DNA of 64,000 nucleotides from Vibrio aerogenes (GCF_024346755.1 NZ_AP024861.1:3410001-3474000), one strand, 5' to 3'; positions 24,000 to 31,913 are shown, counted from the stretch's first letter. Notes: generated by a model from the sequence alone, not told the origin. Numbers and translations: made by a program.

Positions 24000-24020
24000 C
24001 CCCAACACGCGGATTTGGAA
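24000..24020. other. tRNA-Trp fragment, candidate left attachment site
   Basis: These 21 bases are identical to 36871-36891, from the T-stem edge to the anticodon loop of tRNA-Trp. Chance identity of this length in 64 kb is negligible. The rest of the tRNA is absent on both sides: an IS end lies just to the left, and island DNA to the right. Confidence 0.75.
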
Positions 24021-24184
24021 AACCCATAACACCATTGATAAATCAATGGGTTACAAAAAGGGGAAATTGCATATCGGGCGTATGTGGGCGCAAGGGGTCA
24101 CAGGGAAACAAAAATAAGCCCGTCAATTAGTGGTCGTGATCTTGAATAAATGGCACAAATGAATGGTTATTGAATTTTCGGCAT

Positions 24185-24212
24185 AAAAAACCACACGGAG
24201 ATGCGGTTTTTT
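24185..24212. terminator. Bidirectional hairpin with A/T tails
   Basis: AAAAAACC and GGTTTTTT arms enclose 12 bases. It could terminate the GNAT gene at 24296 (minus strand) or plus-strand reading. The surrounding 23993-24295 has no gene I can support beyond the tRNA fragment. Confidence 0.55.
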
Positions 24213-24295
24213 GGGGTGAACTGGCATGATGAACAATTGGGCTAAAAGACGTTTCCAATGGCTTTTAGGTTTTGTTATGGACTTTTATATGTTTC

Positions 24296-24790
24296 CTATA
24301 AGTTCATTTTCATTTCCACAAAAGTTTCCCCTAGAAACTTCCCGTGATATTTGCCATTGTTAACCAATGTATTTTCAACAATAAAACCATTTTTCTCTAA
24401 TACCCTTCTTGATACAATGTTTTTTTTCAACACTCCTGTCTCTAGTTGGGTTAGCTTTAATTCCATTTTTGCGTAATTCACTAATTCTTTGACCGCCTTG
24501 GTTGCTGCCCCTTTACCCCAAAACTCAACTGCAATCCAGTAATATATCTTGGCCGTATTGATAGCTCTATTTACATCATATAGTGCAGATACACCTATAA
24601 ATTGCCCATCCATTATTATGGAAAATGCGTAACGGGATCCATCTGACCGTCCTCTGATTTCCTGTTCCACATAAGAATTAGCATCTTCTATAGTGTACGG
24701 GAATAAAATGGGGTAAGTGTTAGAAATACTTTGATTATTTAAATACTTGTAAATATAGTAAGCATCGGATTGCTTTAAAAAATTAAGCAT
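24296..24790 (-). CDS. RimJ/RimL-like GNAT acetyltransferase
   Basis: 164 residues from ATG 24790 (the frame continues to 24832 without a better start). Motifs: Ala-Phe-Ser-Ile-Ile-Met-Asp-Gly-Gln-Phe-Ile-Gly-Val-Ser-Ala-Leu, a Tyr-Trp-Ile-Ala strand, the acetyl-CoA loop Phe-Trp-Gly-Lys-Gly-Ala-Ala-Thr, and Asn-Ile-Val-Ser-Arg-Arg-Val-Leu-Glu-Lys-Asn-Gly-Phe. This is the N-terminal-amine or small-molecule acetyltransferase type, not the TacT toxin type. Low GC, on the island's left side. Confidence 0.8.
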   Translation of the reverse strand: MLNFLKQSDAYYIYKYLNNQSISNTYPILFPYTIEDANSYVEQEIRGRSDGSRYAFSIIMDGQFIGVSALYDVNRAINTAKIYYWIAVEFWGKGAATKAVKELVNYAKMELKLTQLETGVLKKNIVSRRVLEKNGFIVENTLVNNGKYHGKFLGETFVEMKMNL

Positions 24791-24898
24791 ATGGATTACA
24801 CCGCTAGAAAGCCCCCCATTATTAACAAACAATTGTTAATGATTGGGGGACACCTCATTCTCAGTTATTTTTCAATTAGCGCTCATGTTTACTTTTTG

Positions 24899-25426
24899 TT
24901 ATTGGCGTACGATTTCGCAAGCTTTCCACTCTCCTCCCTCAGGAATTTTCAAGAATTCGAAATATGCTTTGGTCGCCTGACCTGACACACTCTTATCAAA
25001 GGCTCTGAAATCGTCAGAATATATTTGTCCGTAATTGGAATCATAGTAGGCGAATTGACTTCTGGTGCGGCTTATGTAAATACCAACACTGTGTGCTCCC
25101 TCCTTACCATATACTCCTGCGGAGAAATAGCCATTTCCTAGATTATTTAATAATTTTGACATGGTACTATAACTTTTATCATTTTCAACTAAATGCAGGC
25201 CAGCATCTCTCCATATTACGGCTTCTCCAACTTTTTCATACTTTTTTTGTTTTTCAACTGAACTTCTTGTCAGAATGTTAACCAGTATATTAGATTGGTT
25301 TAAACCATAGCCGTTATCGACGGCATCCATCGCTTTTTTGATCCATTCCACTGTAAGAGCCATACATTGACCATCACCATAATTATTCTTATCTGCCTGG
25401 AATGATTCCCATTGATTTTGTTGCAT
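24899..25426 (-). CDS. YopT-type (peptidase family C58) cysteine protease, putative effector
   Basis: 175 residues with a C58-like catalytic triad: Cys21 in Gly-Asp-Gly-Gln-Cys-Met-Ala-Leu, His112 in Gly-Ala-His-Ser-Val-Gly-Ile, and Asp129 in Tyr-Tyr-Asp-Ser-Asn-Tyr-Gly. YopT and its kin are type III effectors that cleave prenylated Rho GTPases; related domains occur inside large toxins. This one is only the catalytic domain, with no signal peptide and no visible secretion partner in the window. Its target and export route are unknown. Low GC; divergent from nearby phage genes. Confidence 0.75.
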   Translation of the reverse strand: MQQNQWESFQADKNNYGDGQCMALTVEWIKKAMDAVDNGYGLNQSNILVNILTRSSVEKQKKYEKVGEAVIWRDAGLHLVENDKSYSTMSKLLNNLGNGYFSAGVYGKEGAHSVGIYISRTRSQFAYYDSNYGQIYSDDFRAFDKSVSGQATKAYFEFLKIPEGGEWKACEIVRQ

Positions 25427-25930
25427 AATTATCCCCTTTGTTTTAATTTAATGTTATAGGCCTTCTTCATTGCCTATAACAACCCAATAAACGGACAATG
25501 ACCCATTAACACCCAGTCCGACTGTTATTGAACCACTGGTTAACGTGATAAACTTAAATCACTTAAATAAATATTAAAGTCTTCTTTCTATTACGACCTT
25601 TTATCCATACACAGGAACCTTTAACTAAATCATTTTTCTTACACACATACTCACATAAAATCACAAATAAATAATTTAAAAAGAAAAATATTATACCGGA
25701 CGTATTGGTCCCTTAAAGGAAGAAAGACAGGTAGAACTATAATGAAAATCCATACACAATTAACATCAAAGCTATTGAATAGTTATATGGGTTAATATTG
25801 AAGTTTTTGAGATAAATATAAAAAACCTCCACTACAATTCATGGAGGTGATTTATATCTCAGACTATTTTACATGGTTATTTTCACATAACGGTTTATAT
25901 ATGCGTTTAGCCCATCGATAACAATACTGA
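25427..25930. other. AT-rich non-coding stretch
   Basis: About 500 bases without a supportable gene, between the protease gene and the small secreted-protein gene. Only a terminator hairpin at 25820-25848 stands out. It may have held genes now lost, or the attachment region of the prophage proper. Confidence 0.6.
25820..25848 (-). terminator. Rho-independent terminator
   Basis: Arms ACCTCCA (25825-25831) and TGGAGGT (25842-25848); on the minus strand the hairpin is followed by TTTTTT. It lies about 80 bases after the stop of the 25931-26386 gene and should end the integrase transcript. Confidence 0.75.
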
Positions 25931-26386
25931 CTAAATTCTACATTTAACTAAAATATCCCCGGTATCTTTATTAACTAAATCCGCCTCAAAAACAAACTCT
26001 TCAGCAATTTTTTTCTTTGATGAGTCACTTAAATCAGGCCAGATATCACTAATCATTTTATCTGATGGAAGAATTCTTTTTGATGCGGCTAAAAATACAG
26101 CGCAATCATCTTTCTTGATGTATTTTTCTTTCGCCTCAAAAGAAAATTTAAACCCAAGTCTACCGCCAGTAGTCACGCTCTCAATTTTTTTCACGCGATA
26201 TTTCGTATGTTTGATCTTTTCACCTTGCAGCTGTTCAGTCATATAAGGTGCTGCAATATCAAGATAAATCCGACCAACATCATACTTGGTTGCCGGTGTG
26301 GTTTTTAACCGGCTCCAAACATCCGCGCTTGCAGAAAAAGAAGCGACTGATGTGGCGGCTAAAGCTAAAAGAATAAAACGTTTCAT
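25931..26386 (-). CDS. Small exported protein of unknown function
   Basis: 151 residues. An N-terminal signal peptide is clear: Met-Lys-Arg, a hydrophobic run, then Ala-Ser-Phe-Ser-Ala-Ser-Ala before Asp-Val-Trp at about residue 22. The mature part is basic and beta-rich, with two cysteines (near 95 and 149) that could pair in the periplasm. It sits 18 bases after the integrase stop and is likely co-transcribed with it. I do not recognise the family; a lysogenic conversion or envelope protein is possible. Confidence 0.6.
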   Translation of the reverse strand: MKRFILLALAATSVASFSASADVWSRLKTTPATKYDVGRIYLDIAAPYMTEQLQGEKIKHTKYRVKKIESVTTGGRLGFKFSFEAKEKYIKKDDCAVFLAASKRILPSDKMISDIWPDLSDSSKKKIAEEFVFEADLVNKDTGDILVKCRI

Positions 26387-26404
26387 GAGTACCTCTGACG
26401 ATTA

Positions 26405-27358
26405 TTATTGATGTTGATTTAATGGATTTAATTTAACTGCATCTGAAAGATGACTTGGTGCAAGATGTGAATACCGCATTGTTGTGGTGATCTCGCTATG
26501 CCCCAAAATATCTTTCAATACAACTATATTACCACCCTGCATCACAAAATGACTGGCGAACGTATGGCGCAGAACGTGGGACATCTGCCCTCTGGGTAAC
26601 TGAATTTGTGCTCTGGCAACGGCTTTACGAAAAGCGCTCAAACTGGATAGAAACAATTTCTCGTCACCGGTTTTGCCAAGACTAATCAGTTCAGCAAACA
26701 ACGAATCATTGATTGGTACAGCTCTGTTTTTGCCTGACTTAGTATTCAGGAAAGTGATCTTCCCCCCGGCCACCTGCGATGCTTTCAGTGATTCCGCCTC
26801 ACTCCACCGCGCCCCGGTCGCAAGACAGACCTTTACCACATAAATCAAAGATTCATTGCTGGAAAGCTGGCAAGCATGAAGAAGCTTGTCTATTTCATCA
26901 TGGGTCAGAAAACGTAGCTCACCGTCACGCTCTTTAAACTGCCGAATGTGCTGCACCGGGTTATCATATTCAATCACTCCAAGGCGTTTAAGTTCGTTAA
27001 ACATCGCCCGTAGATAAGCATGTTCACGGTTGGTCGTGGTAGTGGTGACTTCCTGCGTCCGCTGTTCCCGGTATTTGGCGAAATGCTCGTTAGTCAGGTC
27101 TGAAGCTATCGGATTCCCTAACCGCTCAGACATCCGGTAAAGCAATTTTCTCAGCCGGATATGGTCACGTAAGGTTTTACCATGCATCCGATACCAGATT
27201 GTAATCATCTCATCTAACCGGCGTGTATCCCGGTTCGGGTGCAGTTCCTGATCTCTTAACGATAAGGTAATTTCATGGTTCTTTGCGTCCCGCTCACGGA
27301 CAAAAAAACGGTTTGGATCATCGGTGGTATAAAACCCCCACTCACTGTATTCAATCAT
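26405..27358 (-). CDS. Tyrosine recombinase (phage integrase)
   Basis: 317 residues. The catalytic set is visible: Arg in Ala-Thr-Gly-Ala-Arg-Trp-Ser-Glu-Ala, Lys in Lys-Ser-Gly-Lys-Asn-Arg, His-Val-Leu-Arg-His-Thr-Phe-Ala-Ser-His (His-x-x-Arg), and Leu-Gly-His followed by the Tyr nucleophile in Met-Arg-Tyr-Ser-His-Leu. The N-terminal 150 residues are the arm and core-binding parts. It is read away from the phage genes, as in an integration module. With the tRNA-Trp repeat it is the best candidate for having integrated the island. All catalytic residues are present. Confidence 0.92.
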   Translation of the reverse strand: MIEYSEWGFYTTDDPNRFFVRERDAKNHEITLSLRDQELHPNRDTRRLDEMITIWYRMHGKTLRDHIRLRKLLYRMSERLGNPIASDLTNEHFAKYREQRTQEVTTTTTNREHAYLRAMFNELKRLGVIEYDNPVQHIRQFKERDGELRFLTHDEIDKLLHACQLSSNESLIYVVKVCLATGARWSEAESLKASQVAGGKITFLNTKSGKNRAVPINDSLFAELISLGKTGDEKLFLSSLSAFRKAVARAQIQLPRGQMSHVLRHTFASHFVMQGGNIVVLKDILGHSEITTTMRYSHLAPSHLSDAVKLNPLNQHQ

Positions 27359-27582
27359 AATAATAGACTAAAAAATCAGATAGATACGCGAACACTTGTT
27401 GCATCGAATATTTCATACTCATACCCAAGTTCAGACAATTTGTCTAAACTTGGCGCTAACAACTCATGAAACACCTCTTCATGAAGTTCATATAATTTAA
27501 ATTCTTCCAGCTCAATATAAATAACTTCTTTCCCTTCGGCTACACCGTCTCGATTGAATCAGAGCGCGGTGATTGTGTCGAT
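27359..27582. other. Junction between integrase and truncated replication gene, with gene fragments
   Basis: On the minus strand a stop-free stretch (27546 down to about 27372) encodes roughly 58 residues ending Tyr-Glu-Ile-Phe-Asp-Ala-Thr-Ser-Val-Arg-Val-Ser-Ile but has no start codon. On the plus strand the replication frame stays open back to 27496, coding Gly-Tyr-Thr-Val-Ser-Ile-Glu just before ATG 27583, which fits the family upstream of that ATG. Both look like broken ends at a recombination joint. Confidence 0.55.
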
Positions 27583-28704
27583 ATGTCGGAAGTCCACGCT
27601 TCATCACAGGCCAACCCGGAAAACCGCCGCCATGAACTGATGACCCGGATCGCCGGTTGTCAGGAATACGCCGATGCAAATAACCATGCAGCGGTGTTTA
27701 TCACCATGACCACACCCAGCCGCTTTCACCGCCTGAAAAAGCGCGGTCATTACTGGATTGAAAACCCGGCTTTTGATGGCAGTTGTCCACGTGATGCCCA
27801 TGCATGGCTGAGCCTGAACTGGTCACGCTTTCGCAGTTGGGCAGACCGCCACGGACTGGATTATTACGGTTTAAGAGTGGTTGAGCCGCATCAGGACGGT
27901 ACACCACACTGGCACGGTGTATTTTTCATGCCACTGGATCAGACAGGCCCGTTTATCAAAGCGCTTCAGCACTACCAGTGCCAACAAGACAGCGCAGAAC
28001 TTTATGACGCATCAGGCAAACCCAAACACAAGGCGATGAAAGCCCGGTTTGATGCCAAGTTGCTGGATGGCACCGAAGGCGGCGCAGTGGCTTATCTTGC
28101 CAAGTATATTTCTAAAAATGTCGATGGCTTCGGGCTGGATGACCTCACCGATTCAGATAACCGCAAAGCCAAACTTCAGGACACCGTGAAAAACGTCACA
28201 GCGTGGTCACGTCAGTTCTGTTTCAGACAATTTCAGTTTCAGAAAACACCCAGCGCCACAGTCTGGCGCGAGCTTCGCCGGATTCAGGATAAACAGGAAT
28301 ATTGTTTATTCGAAAAAGCACGCCGGGCGGCGGATATGGGCTTTTTCTCTGCTTATTTTGATTACATGGGCGGTCACCGCCTGCCGCAATCATTGCGCCC
28401 GATTAAGCCACGGACAAAGGCCAGAGAGAATAAATATGGTGAAACTATTCATCATATCATTGGCCTTGAGGGAAGTGGTTTAGTCGTCCTCACCCACGAA
28501 ACCGAATGGAAGTTAGTTAAAAAGCCTGCTGTGAAACAGGAGGCTTCTCAAGACGGCGGGAGCCGTCGCCCTTGGTCTAGTGGCAATAACTATACGCCAG
28601 CCGAAAAACCAACCAGACAGCAACAAATCATCAGTAATTTTCTTCTTCAATGCGAGCTGGACCGGTGCGGTCCACCCGAATATGAGGAATTTTTCTCAAC
28701 CTAA
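27583..28704 (+). CDS. HUH replication initiation protein (P2 gpA / PM2 P12 type), N-terminally truncated
   Basis: Rolling-circle replication endonuclease. The 373 residues contain Phe-Ile-Thr-Met-Thr-Thr-Pro-Ser-Arg-Phe-His, motif II Pro-His-Trp-His-Gly-Val-Phe-Phe (His-x-His metal site) and motif III Tyr-Leu-Ala-Lys-Tyr-Ile-Ser-Lys-Asn-Val-Asp-Gly (catalytic Tyr residues), in gpA order. Relatives are 600-750 residues; here about 300 N-terminal residues are missing. Family similarity continues in frame upstream of the ATG to about 27540, so the gene was cut there rather than starting there. The nuclease core is intact. First gene of the plus-strand phage unit. Confidence 0.85.
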   Translation: MSEVHASSQANPENRRHELMTRIAGCQEYADANNHAAVFITMTTPSRFHRLKKRGHYWIENPAFDGSCPRDAHAWLSLNWSRFRSWADRHGLDYYGLRVVEPHQDGTPHWHGVFFMPLDQTGPFIKALQHYQCQQDSAELYDASGKPKHKAMKARFDAKLLDGTEGGAVAYLAKYISKNVDGFGLDDLTDSDNRKAKLQDTVKNVTAWSRQFCFRQFQFQKTPSATVWRELRRIQDKQEYCLFEKARRAADMGFFSAYFDYMGGHRLPQSLRPIKPRTKARENKYGETIHHIIGLEGSGLVVLTHETEWKLVKKPAVKQEASQDGGSRRPWSSGNNYTPAEKPTRQQQIISNFLLQCELDRCGPPEYEEFFST

Positions 28705-28713
28705 AGGGGATAC

Positions 28714-28893
28714 ATGAGCAATCTTCAAACCGAAACAAACCGTTTACTCAATGAAATGGATACGGAATCCAAAGCGTATAAGCCACCAATGGGATTTGGT
28801 TTCATTAAACCTTGGCTGATGAAAACAATCTGGTTATTCAAAGCCTTTAATCAGCGATTAAACACACTGGAGGGGAAGATCAATCATGACTGA
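28714..28893 (+). CDS. Small phage protein, 59 residues
   Basis: Starts ten bases after the replication gene stop, with AAAGGGG six bases before the ATG, and its end overlaps the next ATG (28886). The sequence is a hydrophilic N-terminus, then Pro-Pro-Met-Gly-Phe-Gly-Phe-Ile-Lys-Pro-Trp-Leu and an amphipathic stretch with several Phe and Trp. It could lie on the membrane. No homolog is recognised. Confidence 0.65.
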   Translation: MSNLQTETNRLLNEMDTESKAYKPPMGFGFIKPWLMKTIWLFKAFNQRLNTLEGKINHD

Positions 28894-29284
28894 TACCACG
28901 GATATTTTAGGCTATGTGCTTTGCCGGACCTGCCATCAACCCAAAGCCATTAAACAGGGGAAAGGTAAAAGAGCCGCGTTCGTGCATGGCCGGTGTGAAT
29001 GTGGCCCGGATACCCGCACCGGTAAAGCGGCACAGGCTGAAATGAAAGCTTATCAATCCCTTGAAGCAGTTCAGGCACAGATTGAAGCGATGAAGCAGCC
29101 AGAGCCGGAACAAACGGAATCTTTGCCTATCCAGACGGAAAAACAAACCCAATCCCCAACGGAACCGGAAACCAAACAGGAACCACAATCTCAACCGGTC
29201 ACGACGGTGAAATGTGTGGGTATCGGTGCCTTTCTGGGGCTGGTCTGTGGCGGAATCATCAAAACAATCAAGGCGGTGGCATAA
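28886..29284 (+). CDS. Phage protein with N-terminal zinc-ribbon-like cysteines and a C-terminal TM segment
   Basis: 132 residues: Cys13-x2-Cys16 and Cys37-x-Cys39 make a likely zinc knuckle; residues about 65-105 are Pro/Glu/Gln-rich and probably disordered; the last 25 (Gly-Ile-Gly-Ala-Phe-Leu-Gly-Leu-Val-Cys-Gly-Gly-Ile-Ile) form a membrane segment. Overlaps the genes on both sides. The TM tail fits a protein of an internal-membrane virus, but no PM2 equivalent can be assigned. Confidence 0.65.
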   Translation: MTDTTDILGYVLCRTCHQPKAIKQGKGKRAAFVHGRCECGPDTRTGKAAQAEMKAYQSLEAVQAQIEAMKQPEPEQTESLPIQTEKQTQSPTEPETKQEPQSQPVTTVKCVGIGAFLGLVCGGIIKTIKAVA

Positions 29285-29754
29285 TGGAAACAGAATATTC
29301 AGAAAACGAAGTACAACCCGAGGAAATCTTAGAAACCCATTCCGAAGCGGAAGAAAACGCATTGCTTCAGGAGCTTTCCGGGGAAGATTTCAATCCGGAT
29401 ACGGTTATCAATTCATCTGATCCGAAAAAAGCGGCAGCGCTCGCTGCCGGGGAAGCGACGACTAAAGCCGTTCTGGGAGTAACAGAGCAAATCATTAAAC
29501 AATTTGCCCATAAAGATTTTACTTTCGATACCGCGCAGATTGAGAACGTCGCCACCGCCGCCGCGCCCCTGTTCGTCAAATATAACGGGGAGCTTCCGCC
29601 GTGGCTCGCAGCTTACCGGGAAGAGCTGACCTTTGTCGTTGCTGCCGGTGCACTTGGCTTTTCCTCATTCACACAAATCAAAGCCCTCAAAGCGATTGAT
29701 CAAGCCAAAGATGTCACCCCACAGGAGCCAGAGCCACAACCACAGGAAGCCTGA
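29284..29754 (+). CDS. Phage protein, acidic, one hydrophobic segment
   Basis: 156 residues from ATG 29284, which overlaps the stop of the previous gene. Strongly acidic N-terminus (Glu-rich to residue 40), a helical middle with Ala-rich stretches, then Leu-Thr-Phe-Val-Val-Ala-Ala-Gly-Ala-Leu-Gly-Phe-Ser-Ser-Phe as a possible membrane segment near residue 120, and a Pro-Glu-Gln tail. Just upstream of the packaging ATPase. Family unknown. Confidence 0.65.
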   Translation: METEYSENEVQPEEILETHSEAEENALLQELSGEDFNPDTVINSSDPKKAAALAAGEATTKAVLGVTEQIIKQFAHKDFTFDTAQIENVATAAAPLFVKYNGELPPWLAAYREELTFVVAAGALGFSSFTQIKALKAIDQAKDVTPQEPEPQPQEA

Positions 29755-29758
29755 ATTC

Positions 29759-30418
29759 ATGCAGCCAATTAACCCGGATAATTCGCTGAAAAACGGCCAT
29801 GTCTTTGCGGTTGGGATGAGCGGAAGCGGCAAGACTTCAGCGGCAAAAAAACTATTTATACAGGCGACTGATCAGGTCGCCATTTTTGACCCGATGGGCG
29901 ATTACACCGGCAAACTTGCCGGGCGTTTCGTCCGGGGTTATGAGCATATCAAAGATTTTGCAACCGCGCTGATGGCCGGAAGAAAGACCCGGCAGGGATT
30001 CAAGATTGCCTATCAGCCGAAACACGAGACCAAACCGAAAGACTTTGATCAGTTCTGTCAGGTGGTCTGGGCCGTGGGAAACGGCAAACACAAAAAGCCC
30101 CTGAAAATCATCTGTGAAGAAGTGGCGGAGCACAGCGAGAACGCAGGAAAAGCCACCGGGTATCACGGAAAGATTTTGCGCCTGGGCAGGAAGTTTAATC
30201 TTCACTCAATCAATTTATTTCAGAGAGGTCAGGAAGTATCAAAAACCATCATTGATAACTGTCAGCATGCATGTGTGATGATGCAAAAGACCCGCGCCAG
30301 TGCAATTTATCTGGAAAAAATGACCGGGATATCAGCGGCGGATATCGATCAGTTAAACCCGCTCGAGTATCTCCTGCAGGACGGCAAACAATATCAAAAG
30401 GGGGTGATCCGCTGGTAA
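29759..30418 (+). CDS. Packaging ATPase, PM2 P9-like (FtsK/HerA superfamily)
   Basis: Drives DNA translocation into the membrane-lined capsid. 219 residues from ATG 29759; PM2 P9 is of the same size. Walker A: Gly-Met-Ser-Gly-Ser-Gly-Lys-Thr-Ser at about 20-28; Asp-Pro-Met-Gly-Asp-Tyr after strand 2; Walker B region Leu-Lys-Ile-Ile-Cys-Glu-Glu-Val-Ala; and a Gln-Arg-Gly-Gln late sensor region. ATPases of this group mark tailless membrane-containing phages and separate them from tailed-phage terminases. Followed by two hairpins that probably end or attenuate the early unit. Confidence 0.85.
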   Translation: MQPINPDNSLKNGHVFAVGMSGSGKTSAAKKLFIQATDQVAIFDPMGDYTGKLAGRFVRGYEHIKDFATALMAGRKTRQGFKIAYQPKHETKPKDFDQFCQVVWAVGNGKHKKPLKIICEEVAEHSENAGKATGYHGKILRLGRKFNLHSINLFQRGQEVSKTIIDNCQHACVMMQKTRASAIYLEKMTGISAADIDQLNPLEYLLQDGKQYQKGVIRW

Positions 30419-30445
30419 AATGAGACTCAAATCACATTTATTCTA

Positions 30446-30466
30446 AACCCGATTCTAAATCGGGTT
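30446..30466 (+). other. Inverted repeat after the ATPase gene
   Basis: AACCCGAT and ATCGGGTT arms with a five-base loop, 25 bases past the ATPase stop. No T-run follows; perhaps an mRNA-stabilising stem or an operator. Confidence 0.5.
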
Positions 30467-30500
30467 AGGAACCGATTGTAAATATGATGTTTAAGTGAAG

Positions 30501-30525
30501 GCCGCCTGATGTTGGGCGGCTTTTT
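30501..30525 (+). terminator. Rho-independent terminator or attenuator in the phage unit
   Basis: GCCGCC and GGCGGC arms with an eight-base loop and a TTTTT tail, between the ATPase and the capsid genes. It would let capsid genes be transcribed separately or at a different level. Confidence 0.7.
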
Positions 30526-30539
30526 AATTTGAGGAACAC

Positions 30540-30653
30540 ATGAAACTAACCGGAAAGAATATTGCTGTGGTAGGCCTGATTGCTGCCGTTGTTGCTGCGG
30601 GTGTGGTTTGGGCATCGAACAATGTTGATGCTGTTGAAGATGCAATCGGTTAA
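30540..30653 (+). CDS. 37-residue phage membrane protein
   Basis: ATG 30540 follows GAGGA by six bases. A basic start (Met-Lys-Leu-Thr-Gly-Lys), one TM segment (Ala-Val-Val-Gly-Leu-Ile-Ala-Ala-Val-Val-Ala-Ala-Gly-Val-Val-Trp) and a short acidic end. PM2 has several such tiny proteins in its inner membrane (for example P4, P7); exact equivalence is not claimed. Directly before the capsid gene. Confidence 0.7.
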   Translation: MKLTGKNIAVVGLIAAVVAAGVVWASNNVDAVEDAIG

Positions 30654-30666
30654 GGGAGTTTAATTG

Positions 30667-31470
30667 ATGAATTCAGTCATGAAATTGAACTCGTTTACCG
30701 GCGTTGGCTGGGGTGAAAAAGCATCGCTGACAATCCCGACGGGACCCGTCTATGAAGAGATTTTTCTCGAAACAAATCTGAAGCCGGAGCAAATCCACCG
30801 GGTGACAATCACGCTGAACGGGGATGAAATCATCGTGCTTGACGGGCAACTGATGAAAGCCCTTGAAGCATACAAAGGCATGCCTTCATCGGATTTCTAT
30901 CATATCCCGCTGGCCGATATTTCAGCCAAGACCAAGAACGGCATGAAATACACCGCGCTGGTCACAGAGCCCGGCGACAATATCATTTTGGATATTGATA
31001 TCGCCCCGAAAGGCGATGCAGACCCGGCCACCGTTTATCTGAAAGGTCACGCCACCGTTTCACCGGCTCAGGGCGTGCGGGTACTTGTACCGCAAATCAA
31101 ACGCCAGACCATGCAGGCCACTGCCACCGAAAACGAATTTCTTGATTTGGTTTCCGGGCCGCTGCTGCTGGTACGCCGGATGCACTTCTTATCTGAAGAA
31201 GTGCACAGCCTCGAAATCTACCGCGATTATGTGAAAGTTTATGACACCACGCGATCAGTCGATACGATGCGCGCCAAGCGGAATAAGCGATTCTGGCAGT
31301 CAGGCATGTATCACTTTGATCCGATTATGCGCGGCTATTTTATTGATGAGCTGTTTAAAACGGCCCATCTGAACGAGTTGAAATTCACTGTGAAAACCAA
31401 TAAGCCGGTTGGCGCAATTCCGATTGTTGTAGAGTCCATCAAAATCGTTCGTCCGGACTTGATTAAGTAG
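30667..31470 (+). CDS. Major capsid protein, PM2 P2-like double jelly-roll
   Basis: 267 residues from ATG 30667 (GGGAG eight bases upstream; a TTG at 30664 also fits). Length equals that of PM2 P2 (about 268). The sequence alternates short beta strands throughout, starts with a Leu-Asn-Ser element after Met-Lys as in P2, and has no cysteine, as expected for two stacked jelly-rolls forming a pseudohexameric trimer. The position next to the packaging ATPase and tiny membrane proteins is the main support. Sequence identity to PM2 itself appears low. Confidence 0.75.
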   Translation: MNSVMKLNSFTGVGWGEKASLTIPTGPVYEEIFLETNLKPEQIHRVTITLNGDEIIVLDGQLMKALEAYKGMPSSDFYHIPLADISAKTKNGMKYTALVTEPGDNIILDIDIAPKGDADPATVYLKGHATVSPAQGVRVLVPQIKRQTMQATATENEFLDLVSGPLLLVRRMHFLSEEVHSLEIYRDYVKVYDTTRSVDTMRAKRNKRFWQSGMYHFDPIMRGYFIDELFKTAHLNELKFTVKTNKPVGAIPIVVESIKIVRPDLIK

Positions 31471-31478
31471 GGGGATCC

Positions 31479-31751
31479 ATGTCGTTTTTAGATGATCTGG
31501 GTAACTTTGGTTCGGGTTTACTTGATAGCGTTGGGGAGGGATTCGACAACCTTGTCGATGCGGCGACCAAACCCACGCAGAGCGTGAACTCAAAGACCGC
31601 CCCGCAAACCATGCAGCAGGCGGATGACAACGGGAACGCAGTCACCGCCAGTCAGGTGCAGCCCAACACGGACAAAACATTGCTCTATGTCGGTGGCGGG
31701 GTTGGCGTTTGTCTGATTCTGGGAATCATCGTTCTGGCAGTGAAAAAGTAA
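31479..31751 (+). CDS. Phage membrane protein, 90 residues
   Basis: Begins Met-Ser-Phe-Leu-Asp-Asp-Leu-Gly-Asn-Phe-Gly-Ser-Gly-Leu-Leu with amphipathic helices, then a polar Thr/Gln-rich middle, then a TM segment (Leu-Leu-Tyr-Val-Gly-Gly-Gly-Val-Gly-Val-Cys-Leu-Ile-Leu-Gly) and Lys-Lys at the end. Starts eight bases after the capsid gene. Likely a virion membrane protein; exact PM2 counterpart unknown. Confidence 0.7.
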   Translation: MSFLDDLGNFGSGLLDSVGEGFDNLVDAATKPTQSVNSKTAPQTMQQADDNGNAVTASQVQPNTDKTLLYVGGGVGVCLILGIIVLAVKK

Positions 31752-31760
31752 GGGGGAGAC

Positions 31761-31913
31761 ATGCCATTGATTTATCTGGCCCCGCTTGCTGCCGGGGCGC
31801 TCGGATTCGGGGCGGGGTTCTGGTCCGGCTCCGGGGCAACCAAGCTGATTAAGCTCGGCGCGGTCGGTGGCGGTTGTTATCTGGCTTACCGTGCACTGAA
31901 GGGGGCGAAATGA
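31761..31913 (+). CDS. 50-residue phage membrane protein
   Basis: ATG 31761 follows GGGGGAG. Mostly Gly, Ala and Leu, with two hydrophobic stretches (Pro-Leu-Ala-Ala-Gly-Ala-Leu-Gly-Phe-Gly-Ala-Gly-Phe and Gly-Ala-Val-Gly-Gly-Gly-Cys-Tyr-Leu-Ala-Tyr). Its end overlaps the next ATG (31910). Fits a component of an internal viral membrane. Confidence 0.65.
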   Translation: MPLIYLAPLAAGALGFGAGFWSGSGATKLIKLGAVGGGCYLAYRALKGAK

